From: Candidatus Enterococcus courvalinii
GTDB lineage: Bacteria > Bacillota > Bacilli > Lactobacillales > Enterococcaceae
Reading direction: 5' to 3'
Length of the DNA: 64,000 nucleotides
Assembly (NCBI RefSeq): GCF_017315945.1
Contig: NZ_JAFLWI010000002.1
Coordinates: 124,001-188,000, forward strand
Of this stretch, positions 1 to 8,440 are shown one piece after another. How positions within the stretch are numbered: position 1 is the first letter of the stretch; every line of letters starts with the position of its first letter. A program made the position numbers and the translations under genes. The notes under the pieces are model-generated. The model was not told where the DNA came from. It worked only from the letters and a program-made list of their open reading frames with translations, and did no database searches.

Positions 1-2951
1 AACCCAAAAATCGTCATAAATATGTTGATGATACACAAAAAGAAATCACACCACCACTTGGAGATGATCAAACGGTTTACTATTTGGTGACTGCAGATGG
101 GTTTGTTCCGTATCACTTGAACGTTCTATCGGCAAACAAAATGACTGTTGATATCTTAACGACGGAAAAAGAACTCGATCAATTAGCGAATGAAATGATT
201 GATTTCAAAGGCTATACCGCAAATGATTTGAAAATTTCAAAAATTACTACGTATCCAGATTGTTCAGCAGTTGGAGAAGCTACAGGGAAAGTTTTAGTGG
301 AAGAGACGATTGCAGGTGTTACGCACACAACTGAATATAGTGTGCCATTTACTATCGTGGATCAAAGAAAAGTACAAGCAGATCCTATTCCTCAAGATAT
401 CCTAATTGGTACTAAAGAATCGGAGCTGCCAGATGTTAGTGACATGTTTGAAAATGTTACTTTAGATGATGGAACAGCAATTAATCCTGATGGTTATACA
501 GCAAAAATTACCTCAGTTCCCTCGTTTGATAGTTTAGCAGAAACCGATACAATCCAAGTGGAATTAACTCGTAGAAAAAATGGTAGTACTACTATTATTG
601 AAGTTCCTGTGAATATGAAATGGAATGGAACGATTCAGTTAAAAGGCTTATCGGATAAAACTGCTGGAGCATATACACTGCACCACGTATCTAGTAAATA
701 TGTGATTCGATCATCTTTTGGAGTTTCAAAAGAATTGAACAAGGATATGCAAGTTCATAGTTCCTATGATAGTACGTATTATACCCTCTCAGTTTTATCA
801 GGTACTGGTCAGTTAGATAAACTATCTGTTGATTATATGTATGATGTCAAAGGAACAGATAAGGTGTCTGATGTAATCAATAACTTTGGGACAGGTGGGG
901 AATATGAAGTTCAGCTTGGCGATATTGTCAAAATCTTTCACGAAGAACCCAAAAATCGTCATAAATATGTTGATGATACACAAAAAGAAATCACACCACC
1001 ACTTGGAGATGATCAAACGGTTTACTATTTGGTGACTGCAGATGGGTTCGTTCCGTATCATTTGAACGTTTTGTCATCCAACGATATGACCATAGCAGCT
1101 GCAACTACTGATAAAGAATTAGATGCATTAACAAATGAAATGATTAATTTCAAAGGTTATAACGAAAATAATTTAAAAGTAGCTAAAATTACTGAATATC
1201 CAGATCGCTCAGCAGCCGGAAAAACTTCAGGAAAAGTTTTAGTGGAAGAAACAATTAATGGAGAAACACATAATCTTGAATATGAAGTAGCATTTACTGT
1301 CGTAGATAATCTAAGTGCTACAGGAAAACAAATGGCAGACTTACCGCTTGGGATCACAATTTCGTCGAAACCAAGTGACTATGTTACGGTAGCTACTACT
1401 CCAGAAGATGAGGCTAAGTTAACTTTTGAATGGGTAGATACTCCGATTGAGACAACGGTTATTGGGAAACATCAAGCGACCGTTCGAATCACTAGTCAAA
1501 CGTTTAACCAAACGATTGATGTTCCAATTGATTACACAGTAATCTATGGTAAGACTATTGTTTTAGGTGACACACCAATGGTTGGATTTAGCTTATTTGA
1601 TAATTCAGGAACACCACGTCTTGTCAGTACAGGGTTGGATTTGACTCCAAATGTCAATCTTGCACTAAGACCGCAGACGTCAATCTACAGACAATCTACT
1701 TCAAATAAAATTTTCAACTTTACAACACAAACGGTATATCAAAGACCAAGTGCTTGGGCAAATGGGTGGAATGAATCTTTAGCACTTTCTACAACTGATT
1801 TAACTTATGGGGATGTTCTTGCTATTCAAACTTTTCATCAGGCATATCCGGGGACTTCCTTAAACGGTAGCCAAACCTACGTGGCTAGAAATGAAACCCT
1901 GGTTAAAGAAGCAGAAGGGTTTATGGAAGCAATGTACGAATTAACCCCGGCGGGATACAATCTATTGTCTGTTAATCGCTTAACACCTACACTTCAAGAA
2001 ATTGAAAAAGGGACGACAAAAGAAGAACTTGCTAAACGTGTCGAAGACTTCTTGTCAGTAGAAAATCATCCAGAACTCAAGGTGAAAGAATTTGAAAGCT
2101 ATCCAGATACCTCTAAAACTGGTCTTACTGAGGCCACTATTAGAGTTACCGAAACTCTAAGTAGCGGCAACACCTTTGATTATGATTATGTAGTTAAGTT
2201 TAATGTTATTGATCCGAAATTAGTACTAACAAGCGACTTAAAAGTTGCTAACTTATCTAGAAATGAAGAAGAAACAAATGTTGGCGATGAACTTTTGTAT
2301 GTATATACGCTAACAAATAGTAGCCCATTAGGAAAACTCAAATCAGGAAGTTTATCCATTGAGCTACCAAAAGAGTTGAATCCTGTTGGAACATTTAAGC
2401 AAGATGTTACAGTTCCTCAATTAGGAATAGGTGAAACCTTTACTTATCAAGTAAAGGTCAAGGTAACCGAGCAAGCAATAAATCAAAATCCAGTGGTTAG
2501 AGTTACAGGCAAGGCAACTAATGAGTCTGATATTGAACAGGATATTCCTGAAGCAAAAATCGAAGTTCCTGGAGGAGTAGTTGGTAAAATTGATACTTCA
2601 GAAATAAATATAACGATTCCTAGCAAGATGAACTTTGGCGCTGATGAGGATACTATTATCTCACCTGTCTATAAAATAGAAAATAATTCTCAAGTTCCTG
2701 TGGAAGTCAAAGTTGATCAATTTGATGCAGATGTAAATCTAAAAGGAAAAGATTTGGTTCTTAATCTAGTATCGGATGATAAAAATGTAGTTTTATTTAA
2801 AGATGATAAAGGTCTACACCAAGCTGAGTCTTTAGGAATTCTAAATTATAATGAAGTAGAGATTATTGAGTTTTCTGGATCTGTAAAGAGCCAAAAAGAA
2901 GTATCGAAATCTTCATCAATAATGCGGTTTAGATTTAAACCTACTCCATGA
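1..2951 (+). CDS. Repeat-containing surface/secreted protein, 5' end outside window
   Basis: The frame is open from base 3 and ends at TGA 2949-2951, so the N-terminus and any signal peptide lie outside the window. It encodes about 980 residues rich in T, V, E and D. A 315-residue unit recurs: it starts with a segment containing GDIVKIFHEEPKNRHKY and DGFVPYHLNVLS, resembling the putative mucin/carbohydrate-binding module of enhancin-like proteins, followed by beta-rich segments ending in VxFTVVD. A related segment near residue 660 lacks the first part. The C-terminus (LKVANLSRNEEETNVGDELLYVYTLTN) looks like a DUF11-type beta-sandwich, then a WxL-protein-like tail ending RFRFKPTP. No LPXTG or membrane anchor is present, so attachment must be non-covalent or the protein is secreted. 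Adhesion or matrix binding is inferred. Confidence 0.75.
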   Translation, partial: PKNRHKYVDDTQKEITPPLGDDQTVYYLVTADGFVPYHLNVLSANKMTVDILTTEKELDQLANEMIDFKGYTANDLKISKITTYPDCSAVGEATGKVLVEETIAGVTHTTEYSVPFTIVDQRKVQADPIPQDILIGTKESELPDVSDMFENVTLDDGTAINPDGYTAKITSVPSFDSLAETDTIQVELTRRKNGSTTIIEVPVNMKWNGTIQLKGLSDKTAGAYTLHHVSSKYVIRSSFGVSKELNKDMQVHSSYDSTYYTLSVLSGTGQLDKLSVDYMYDVKGTDKVSDVINNFGTGGEYEVQLGDIVKIFHEEPKNRHKYVDDTQKEITPPLGDDQTVYYLVTADGFVPYHLNVLSSNDMTIAAATTDKELDALTNEMINFKGYNENNLKVAKITEYPDRSAAGKTSGKVLVEETINGETHNLEYEVAFTVVDNLSATGKQMADLPLGITISSKPSDYVTVATTPEDEAKLTFEWVDTPIETTVIGKHQATVRITSQTFNQTIDVPIDYTVIYGKTIVLGDTPMVGFSLFDNSGTPRLVSTGLDLTPNVNLALRPQTSIYRQSTSNKIFNFTTQTVYQRPSAWANGWNESLALSTTDLTYGDVLAIQTFHQAYPGTSLNGSQTYVARNETLVKEAEGFMEAMYELTPAGYNLLSVNRLTPTLQEIEKGTTKEELAKRVEDFLSVENHPELKVKEFESYPDTSKTGLTEATIRVTETLSSGNTFDYDYVVKFNVIDPKLVLTSDLKVANLSRNEEETNVGDELLYVYTLTNSSPLGKLKSGSLSIELPKELNPVGTFKQDVTVPQLGIGETFTYQVKVKVTEQAINQNPVVRVTGKATNESDIEQDIPEAKIEVPGGVVGKIDTSEINITIPSKMNFGADEDTIISPVYKIENNSQVPVEVKVDQFDADVNLKGKDLVLNLVSDDKNVVLFKDDKGLHQAESLGILNYNEVEIIEFSGSVKSQKEVSKSSSIMRFRFKPTP
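946..1048 (+). repeat. 103-nt exact direct repeat inside surface protein gene (other copy 1-103)
   Basis: Bases 1-103 and 946-1048 are identical and lie 945 nt (315 codons) apart in the same frame. Similarity continues beyond base 103 with silent and conservative changes. This near-identity suggests recent duplication or gene conversion, and copy number may vary between strains. Confidence 0.9.
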
Positions 2952-2956
2952 GTTAA

Positions 2957-3130
2957 TTATTGAATTCTAGGGTTGGTAAAGATTTTTCATTTCAGGAAAG
3001 TGAATTACATCCATTAGTAGCAAACCAAGAATTGGAAATTTTAAATTCTCAATCTGATGGTGGATTTAAAATTAAGGGAGCATGTTACGAAAAATATAAA
3101 ATACAACATATAAATGACCTTCAAATTTGA
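2957..3130 (+). pseudogene. Short coding-like remnant after the surface protein gene
   Basis: A frame shifted relative to the upstream gene is open for about 57 codons and ends at TGA 3128-3130. It reads like real protein (GKDFSFQESELHPLVANQEL, then GGFKIKGACYEKYK) but has only a TTG near its start (2960) and no convincing ribosome binding site. It is probably the tail of a decayed gene. No family was recognised. Confidence 0.3.
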
Positions 3131-3143
3131 AGCGATTTAATAG

Positions 3144-3172
3144 AGCTAACTAGGGTGGTCCCCTAGTTGGCT
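3144..3172 (+). terminator. 12-bp hairpin, possible terminator without T-tract
   Basis: The arms at 3144-3155 and 3161-3172 (AACTAGGG/CCCTAGTT core with one G-T pair further out) form a strong stem with a 5-nt loop. No run of T follows, so it may be a processing or attenuating hairpin rather than an intrinsic terminator. Confidence 0.4.
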
Positions 3173-3208
3173 AATACATAGATTTCAAGAGTAATGAGGC
3201 GATGGATT

Positions 3209-3973
3209 ATGCAAAAAAAATATGGTCATCTGATAATTTTGGATGAATTAATTCAAAATGGATATAAAATGTATCACTGTCTTTGTGATTGTGGACAAGA
3301 AACACTTGTTTACCATTCTAATTTAGTTTCCGGTCGAACAAAAAGTTGCGGGTGTGGAAATGTTAAAAACAGACATAAATATAAGGATTTATCCAACAAA
3401 AAATATGGTGAACTCCTTGCACTTACCCCAACAGAAAAACGTAGTGAAGGAACTGTTGTGTGGAAATGCCAGTGTTCATGTGGCAATGAAATATTAGCTT
3501 CGGCAAAACGATTGCAACGAGGAGAAATCAGGAGTTGTGGATGTCTTAAGGAAAAACAGTTTCACATTGAAACACAAATATTTGGTAAGCTGACCGTCAT
3601 TGAACCATTAAATAAGAAGTTAGATTGGAAAACAAAATGGAGATGTAAGTGTAGCTGCGGTCAATTATGTGAAGTAAGCTATGGCAACTTATCATCTGGT
3701 CACACAAAAAGTTGTGGTTGTTTGAAAGGAGTTGAAAGTAGAACTTGTGTAAAAGGAACAATTGTCGAATGTTTGAAAGCTAAATTGGCAAAAAACAATA
3801 CTAGTGGCGTAAAAGGGGTTTACCGTTGTCGGGGAATGTGGGTGGCCTATATTACTTTCCGTGGAAAACGACACTATCTGGGTATGTATGACGATTTAAG
3901 TGAAGCAGCGCTGGCGAGAAAAAGAGCCGAAGATAAATATTTTTTGCCGTTGTTAAAACAATTTTCGAGCTGA
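3209..3973 (+). CDS. AP2-domain DNA-binding protein with three zinc-ribbon-like repeats
   Basis: The product is about 254 residues. It carries three copies of a module of the form YGxLxxL...W/HxCxCxCGxE...LxxGxxKSCGC (roughly residues 3-50, 65-110 and 125-172), each with paired cysteines suited to binding zinc. The C-terminus (SGVKGVYRCRGMWVAYITFR and what follows) is an AP2/ERF-type DNA-binding domain as found in phage and homing-endonuclease-derived proteins of Firmicutes. ATG 3209 was chosen over the in-frame ATG 3194 because GAGG at 3196-3199 is well spaced from it and the first module starts right there. No HNH nuclease motif was seen, so it is more likely a DNA-binding regulator or decayed homing protein than an active nuclease. 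Confidence 0.8.
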   Translation: MQKKYGHLIILDELIQNGYKMYHCLCDCGQETLVYHSNLVSGRTKSCGCGNVKNRHKYKDLSNKKYGELLALTPTEKRSEGTVVWKCQCSCGNEILASAKRLQRGEIRSCGCLKEKQFHIETQIFGKLTVIEPLNKKLDWKTKWRCKCSCGQLCEVSYGNLSSGHTKSCGCLKGVESRTCVKGTIVECLKAKLAKNNTSGVKGVYRCRGMWVAYITFRGKRHYLGMYDDLSEAALARKRAEDKYFLPLLKQFSS

Positions 3974-4098
3974 TAGCCAAATTTCCTGATTGCTTTTATT
4001 TAAACCATTGAAAAAGGAAAAGAAATATAGATTTTAGTAATAGTAAATACTGAATGTGAGATTGTTAGAATCAACGATGAAAATAGGAGGATAGTATA

Positions 4099-4431
4099 AT
4101 GTGGCAGGCCAGCCTTAGACATCTATTTAAGAAGAAAAGGTTTCAAGACGTTCGACTTCAAGAGTATTCAGAGAACATTTTGAGAGAGTTTGATTTTCTT
4201 ATAGAAAATATTTCGCCAGATAATCTCAGAACAACAATCACAAAAATTAATGTAATACAGGAAAAAGCTAGTTTACTAATGTTTTTTCTAGAGATAAATG
4301 AGGAAGAACAATTAACGAGTGATAGAATTATTGAATTAATAGAAAAGGGGTATCGAGATACATTTCTGGAAAAGATATCTTTTGGAAATGATTTAACTAA
4401 TAGGTATTCGTTACTCGAAATACTGGAGTGA
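4099..4431 (+). CDS. Small hypothetical protein, first of a paralogous pair
   Basis: This 110-residue, helix-rich, acidic protein has a strong TAGGAGG site 8-9 nt before ATG 4099. It has no signal peptide or membrane segment. Its central pattern (LIENISPDNLRTTITKINVIQEKASLLMFFLEI) resembles the middle of the next protein (VKEVNSSNFENILIQLQVLDLKCQAILNYIGI), so the two probably arose by duplication. The stop at 4429-4431 lies a few bases before the next start, suggesting translational coupling. The family was not recognised and function is unknown. Confidence 0.6.
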   Translation: MWQASLRHLFKKKRFQDVRLQEYSENILREFDFLIENISPDNLRTTITKINVIQEKASLLMFFLEINEEEQLTSDRIIELIEKGYRDTFLEKISFGNDLTNRYSLLEILE

Positions 4432-4436
4432 TAATT

Positions 4437-4859
4437 ATGATGTATTTGTGGGATATAAATTTTGTGAAATATGCAATTGAAAAAAGAAAAATTTCAGAGA
4501 AAGAATTAAAGTCACAACACATTGTCGTTCTTGAACAATTCGAGCGTATAAAAAAACAGGCAGAACTGTTAGTAAAAGAAGTAAATAGTAGTAATTTTGA
4601 AAATATACTTATACAATTACAAGTTTTAGATTTGAAATGCCAAGCGATCTTGAATTATATTGGGATACCACAAAATGGGTATAAAACTGATGAAGACTTT
4701 TTACAACATTTAACAGAAGAGGCTTTGGGAACATTGAAGGATAAGTATATTAACGATGGACAAGACGTTTATTTTACCTCATTTATTAAGGAAGTTCTTA
4801 TTAGAGAATTGCAAGATATTAAAAAGGAGTGGACCTTTCAAGAAGAAAAGGGAAATTAA
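4437..4859 (+). CDS. Small hypothetical protein, second of a paralogous pair
   Basis: This protein of about 140 residues is mostly alpha-helical and charged. A GTG at 4428 overlaps the preceding gene, but GGAG at 4425-4428 is spaced correctly for ATG 4437. The order of features resembles the upstream 110-residue protein: a helix, a hydrophobic helix ending CQAILNYIGI, then a DEDFLQHLTEEALGTLKDKY segment comparable to the neighbour's ELIEKGYRDTFLEK. It is cytoplasmic by sequence. The function is unknown; paired small helical proteins beside regulators could form a complex, which is inference only. Confidence 0.6.
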   Translation: MMYLWDINFVKYAIEKRKISEKELKSQHIVVLEQFERIKKQAELLVKEVNSSNFENILIQLQVLDLKCQAILNYIGIPQNGYKTDEDFLQHLTEEALGTLKDKYINDGQDVYFTSFIKEVLIRELQDIKKEWTFQEEKGN

Positions 4860-5011
4860 ATTTCAAAAATCAAATAACATCTTTTGAAGTAGCAATTGCG
4901 AGCTAAGATCAGAGGATAATATTTTTTACTAATAATTTAAAACAATTTTCGATTTAATGTCCAGTTTTGTGTTCCCTTTTTGTTTTTAGTAGTGAAAGGG
5001 GAAGAAAGAAT

Positions 5012-5473
5012 ATGGATATTCGTGATGAAAAATGTCGAGTGTACGAACAACTGAGACTATTGATGGAGGAAAGAAGGGAGCTTTCAAAACAGTATTTTGA
5101 TCTAAAAGAATACTTGATCCATTTAGAAGATAATCAAGTCACGACAAATTCTGTTAAAGCAATACATCGTGAAGTGGAGCCAATGAATTTAGAAAATGAA
5201 AAGGAGCTCCAAGATTACTTTACTCAGCGAAAAGCAATCGACAACCATCATCGATCTTACAAAGATTACGGGTTTATTATTGCATCAATCTTGAAAGAGT
5301 CAGGAAAACCACTATCCGCCAAACAAATTTATCACAAGTGGACGGAGTCATATGAAATTTTTCCGGATTATCGCAATTTTGTAAATAATATTCTTCCAAA
5401 AATTAATCGAGATGAATCAATCCCTGTTGAACGTGCTATGAGAGGATATTGGCAATATAGACTTAAAACCTAA
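5012..5473 (+). CDS. Coiled-coil plus winged-helix-like accessory-element protein
   Basis: The product is about 153 residues. Residues 1-45 (DIRDEKCRVYEQLRLLMEER and on) form a charged coiled coil. The C-terminal 70 residues (GFIIASILKESGKPLSAKQI, then FVNNILPKINRDESIPVERA) look like a winged-helix or HARE-HTH fold that presents a basic surface. ATG 5012 follows an AAAGGGGAAGAAAG site; the longer frame from 4967 lacks one. Only 52 nt separate it from the sigma-like gene, so the two are probably co-transcribed. It is likely a DNA-binding regulator of the accessory region, but no named family was recognised. Confidence 0.6.
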   Translation: MDIRDEKCRVYEQLRLLMEERRELSKQYFDLKEYLIHLEDNQVTTNSVKAIHREVEPMNLENEKELQDYFTQRKAIDNHHRSYKDYGFIIASILKESGKPLSAKQIYHKWTESYEIFPDYRNFVNNILPKINRDESIPVERAMRGYWQYRLKT

Positions 5474-5525
5474 TTTGTCCGTATATCTTTTTCCTTTCGA
5501 ATTTTCAAAGGAAGAAGTGACAGTG

Positions 5526-5933
5526 ATGAATCAGAATTTTGATTTTGCAAATGATGATGCACAAATTATTAGCTATATTCAAAAAACAGTTCACAATACG
5601 GCAATTAATTATTTTGCTAAAAATAGCAAAATAAAAGATACTGAATTTGTTCCTGGACAAAAGACACTAGATTATTTTATCGAGGAGCAAGTTATGTATC
5701 CACAAGAAACTGTTACGGTGGTATCTGAAAATTTTCCGCTAGATTTCTCTAATTGTGCTTTAGCCACTGAATTCCAAAAACTATCTGATAAAGATCAATC
5801 TCTACTGATTCAAAAATATATTTTTGGATATTCAGACTATGAAATTTCCATTCAACTATCGATGACAAGGCAAGGTGCAACAAAAAAGCGCCAACGTATT
5901 CTAGGAAAAATTCGAAAACATCTCCTTCCTTAA
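5526..5933 (+). CDS. Sigma-70 region-4-like protein
   Basis: The product is about 135 residues. The C-terminal half (ATEFQKLSDKDQSLLIQKYI, then FGYSDYEISIQLSMTRQGAT KKRQRIL) has the region-4 helix-turn-helix pattern of small sigma-like regulators in Tn916-type elements. The N-terminal half lacks a convincing region 2. ATG 5526 was chosen because an AAGGAAGAAG site lies 8-15 nt upstream; the TTG at 5475 has none. It sits between a winged-helix-like protein and an HTH protein, as sigma-like ORFs do in conjugative element regulatory modules. Its promoter targets are unknown. Confidence 0.65.
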   Translation: MNQNFDFANDDAQIISYIQKTVHNTAINYFAKNSKIKDTEFVPGQKTLDYFIEEQVMYPQETVTVVSENFPLDFSNCALATEFQKLSDKDQSLLIQKYIFGYSDYEISIQLSMTRQGATKKRQRILGKIRKHLLP

Positions 5934-6014
5934 TTTTAAAAAACTATATGATTCGTGCTCCTCCCTGAAGCACTGGCCATGGAAAATCAGTGCTAAAAAT
6001 GGAGGATGCGTGAA

Positions 6015-6206
6015 ATGAAGTCATTGGCAGAACTCGTTATTCTTGTTCAAAAGGATGATGAAGAGGCGTTTTCTCAAATTGTGAACAGTTTTAAACCATT
6101 GCTGATTAAAGAATCTTGTCGTAATGGAAGCTTTGATGAAGATTGCTATCAAGAGTGTATGATCAGACTATATTTAGCTCTTAAAAAAATTGATATTACA
6201 GAATAA
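6015..6206 (+). CDS. Small helix-turn-helix protein of conjugative-element type (HTH_16-like)
   Basis: The product is 63 residues. It reads LAELVILVQKDDEEAFSQIV and ends DEDCYQECMIRLYLALKKID, matching the pattern of the HTH_16 proteins that accompany sigma-like ORFs in Tn916-family elements and resembling sigma region 2. A GGAGG at 6001-6005 is 9 nt from ATG 6015 and directly abuts the upstream ATG 6006, so 6015 is the better start. A perfect-stem hairpin follows, ending this regulatory unit. Confidence 0.65.
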   Translation: MKSLAELVILVQKDDEEAFSQIVNSFKPLLIKESCRNGSFDEDCYQECMIRLYLALKKIDITE

Positions 6207-6250
6207 TTACTTTTAAAGATAATTGTGTAGTCAATTTCTTATAGTAGTTC

Positions 6251-6290
6251 AGAAAGGTAGGGACATAGTTATTGACCTACCTTTCTTTGA
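6251..6290 (+). terminator. Hairpin terminator after the sigma/HTH genes
   Basis: The perfect 11-bp inverted repeat AGAAAGGTAGG (6251-6261) / CCTACCTTTCT (6276-6286) has a 14-nt loop. The tail after it is only weakly T-rich. Confidence 0.6.
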
Positions 6291-6321
6291 TGAAAATAAA
6301 TATTTTTAAGGAGAGATGTTT

Positions 6322-6429
6322 ATGATTTTATTTTTATTGGGCTTGTTTATAGGGGGGATAAGTGGAGTTGTTGTAATGAGTTGCTTAGTCATAGGAAAAT
6401 TTGATGATATAACCTCCGGAAGAGAGTAG
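6322..6429 (+). CDS. DUF3789-like small membrane protein
   Basis: This 35-residue ORF starts with a single hydrophobic helix (MILFLLGLFIGGISGVVVMS) and ends in a short charged tail. Size, the glycine-rich helix and the charged end match DUF3789 proteins that are common in mobile elements of Firmicutes. AAGGAG at 6308-6313 is ideally spaced from ATG 6322. The function of the family is unknown. Confidence 0.6.
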   Translation: MILFLLGLFIGGISGVVVMSCLVIGKFDDITSGRE

Positions 6430-6486
6430 ATTTTACAGTGATATAAGTAATGATGATAGCTGCATTTTGCAGAGGTGGGAGTAAAA

Positions 6487-6657
6487 ATGAAACGAAAATA
6501 TATTGTGCTTACTTTGTTTGTATTATTTTTATTGGTAGTATATTCTCTTTTGACACCCTTTTCTAAGGATGTTGTAAACATGGTGATAGTAATAGTTGGA
6601 GCTGTTTTGATAGTCATAACGGTATGCTATATCGTTTTTCAAAAGTCAATTAAATAA
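6487..6657 (+). CDS. Small two-helix membrane protein
   Basis: This 56-residue protein has two hydrophobic segments (about residues 5-22 and 31-50) separated by PFSKDVVN, with a basic N-terminus and C-terminus. GAGGTGGGAG lies upstream of ATG 6487. It follows the DUF3789-like gene by 57 nt and is probably co-transcribed. Its role is unknown; small membrane proteins next to defence genes can be toxins or anchors, but nothing here shows that. Confidence 0.5.
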   Translation: MKRKYIVLTLFVLFLLVVYSLLTPFSKDVVNMVIVIVGAVLIVITVCYIVFQKSIK

Positions 6658-6818
6658 AAAGAGACAAATTTTGGTTCATGGAATCAATAATATTTAGTAA
6701 GATTATTATGCGAAGATGCATAATAAAAAAATGAGTACACATATACAAGTACCCAGTAATATGATATTCGCTATTCTTAGTGAAGATAGTAACAAATAAA
6801 CGAAAATGGAGAGCAAAA

Positions 6819-8363
6819 ATGTTAAAAGAATCTAACGAGTTACTAAAGTTTATGGCTAAGGGAAATGTTTTGTTTGTTTTAGATAGTTCTGCAATTTTAG
6901 ATATTTATAAACATGATCAAGCTTATTCGTATAATTTACTAAAAGCATATCAAGTATATTCTGAAAATCTTTGGATACCAAAACAAGTCAAAAAGGAAGT
7001 AGAAAAAAATCATTACTGTGTTAAGGAATCTAGAAAAAAAGAGATAGAAAAACTCCCTCAAAATATAAAACGTGCCCTCAGTAAATTAGAATCTAGTATC
7101 TTATCATGTATGAAAAACCCAAAAAAATATAATTATCCTGGAACTGTGAAACTTGAGAACGATATTAGTTCTAAGATATCAGAACTTGAAAAAATAGTTG
7201 ATGAGTATAAGTGCGAAATTGATACCTTTCCAGAAGAAGATCAACCAGATGTGATAAATAATCTTTTAAGAGAACTAGAACAGTCAAATAAAATCGGTGA
7301 AGGTTATGATAAATTTGACAAATTAAACATTTATATTGAGGGAAACGTGCGTTATGGTTTAGGAATACCTCCTGGTTTTGAAGATGCCAAACTTAAAGAC
7401 AAAAAAGATCCAAATGGAATTCAGAAATTTGGTGATTTAATTATTTGGAAGGAAATACTTGATAAAGTCAGTTCAGAAAAAACTTCTCTTCTTTTTATAA
7501 CAAGTGATGTTAAAGAAGATTGGTGGAAGCTAAATAATGATAATAAAATTGAAGACAAACATCCAATGTTGAATCTTGAATTTGAAAAGCGAACAGGTCT
7601 TCTTAAGAATCAATTTGAAATGCTATATACAGGAACTTTTTTTAGTTTAATGTTGGGAACGGACGAGTTTCTAAATAAAAGTTACGATGACTCGGTAAAA
7701 CTTATTGCTACTGACTATTCTCTAAATTCTATAGATAAACTTGAATCAATTATAACGATAAATAATATTGAAGGAAAAATAATTGACGAGCTTAATCTTT
7801 ATTATGAATTTATAAATGGAGATTTTTCATTACAAGTTGAAAATTCTTTAAATGATATAGAATTTAATGAAATCATTAATACTGAGATTTTAGATACTGA
7901 AGTATCGATTAAAAGTAACTGTTTAGTGATGGAGATAGAACTAAATTCTACTTGTTGTGTTACTGCTGAATCAATTATTTATGATAATTCAGTTGAATTT
8001 GAATACGATGTTACTCTATCTTATTTTTTGATAGTTTCTATCCCGTTAATTGATAGGAAGAAAATTAAACAAGACACAAAAATCCCAGAATACAATGAAG
8101 AGAATCTACTTGATTTCAGTGATATTGAAACAGAGTATGCCTTTGGAGAAATAATAGAGGTAGTCAATACTAGTTCTCCTTTTGATGAAATGACTGAATT
8201 ATGTGTAAAATGCCAGATGAGAGAAGGAGTATATGCGATATCTAATGGAGATTTAGTTTGTTCCAGTTGTTCAGAAAGTATGTCCCTTTGCCCAGATTGC
8301 GGTCGCTTTTTCCCACAAGGCTCGATTGGTGCTTTTTGTGATGACTGTACGAGTAACCATTAA
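6819..8363 (+). CDS. PIN-like (PIN_8/DUF4935-type) nuclease with C-terminal zinc ribbon
   Basis: The product is about 514 residues. The N-terminus (GNVLFVLDSSAILDIYKHDQ, then LWIPKQVKKEVEKN) has the acidic strand and later acidic residues of PIN-like domains, and the region to about residue 290 (FGDLIIWKEILDKVSSEKTS LLFITSDVKEDWW) matches PIN_8/DUF4935 proteins. The middle third is variable. The last 60 residues hold four CxxC-type pairs (CVKCQ, CSSCS, CPDC, CDDC), a double zinc ribbon. Start 6819 follows GGAGAG. PIN_8 proteins recur in defence islands; as an RNase this one could act as an abortive-infection effector, with the ribbon binding nucleic acid or a partner. That role is inferred from context. 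Confidence 0.75.
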   Translation: MLKESNELLKFMAKGNVLFVLDSSAILDIYKHDQAYSYNLLKAYQVYSENLWIPKQVKKEVEKNHYCVKESRKKEIEKLPQNIKRALSKLESSILSCMKNPKKYNYPGTVKLENDISSKISELEKIVDEYKCEIDTFPEEDQPDVINNLLRELEQSNKIGEGYDKFDKLNIYIEGNVRYGLGIPPGFEDAKLKDKKDPNGIQKFGDLIIWKEILDKVSSEKTSLLFITSDVKEDWWKLNNDNKIEDKHPMLNLEFEKRTGLLKNQFEMLYTGTFFSLMLGTDEFLNKSYDDSVKLIATDYSLNSIDKLESIITINNIEGKIIDELNLYYEFINGDFSLQVENSLNDIEFNEIINTEILDTEVSIKSNCLVMEIELNSTCCVTAESIIYDNSVEFEYDVTLSYFLIVSIPLIDRKKIKQDTKIPEYNEENLLDFSDIETEYAFGEIIEVVNTSSPFDEMTELCVKCQMREGVYAISNGDLVCSSCSESMSLCPDCGRFFPQGSIGAFCDDCTSNH

Positions 8364-8440
8364 AAAAATGAGATAAAACAAATAATTGATAACTATTAAG
8401 TTGAAGATATCTGCTAATTTATTAAGGAGGCTTTAGCCTT

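Noticed and set aside
6703-6726. TTATTATGC/GCATAATAA hairpin considered as a terminator
   Set aside because: On the plus strand it is followed by A, and on the minus strand the T-run precedes the stem, so it does not fit an intrinsic terminator in either direction.
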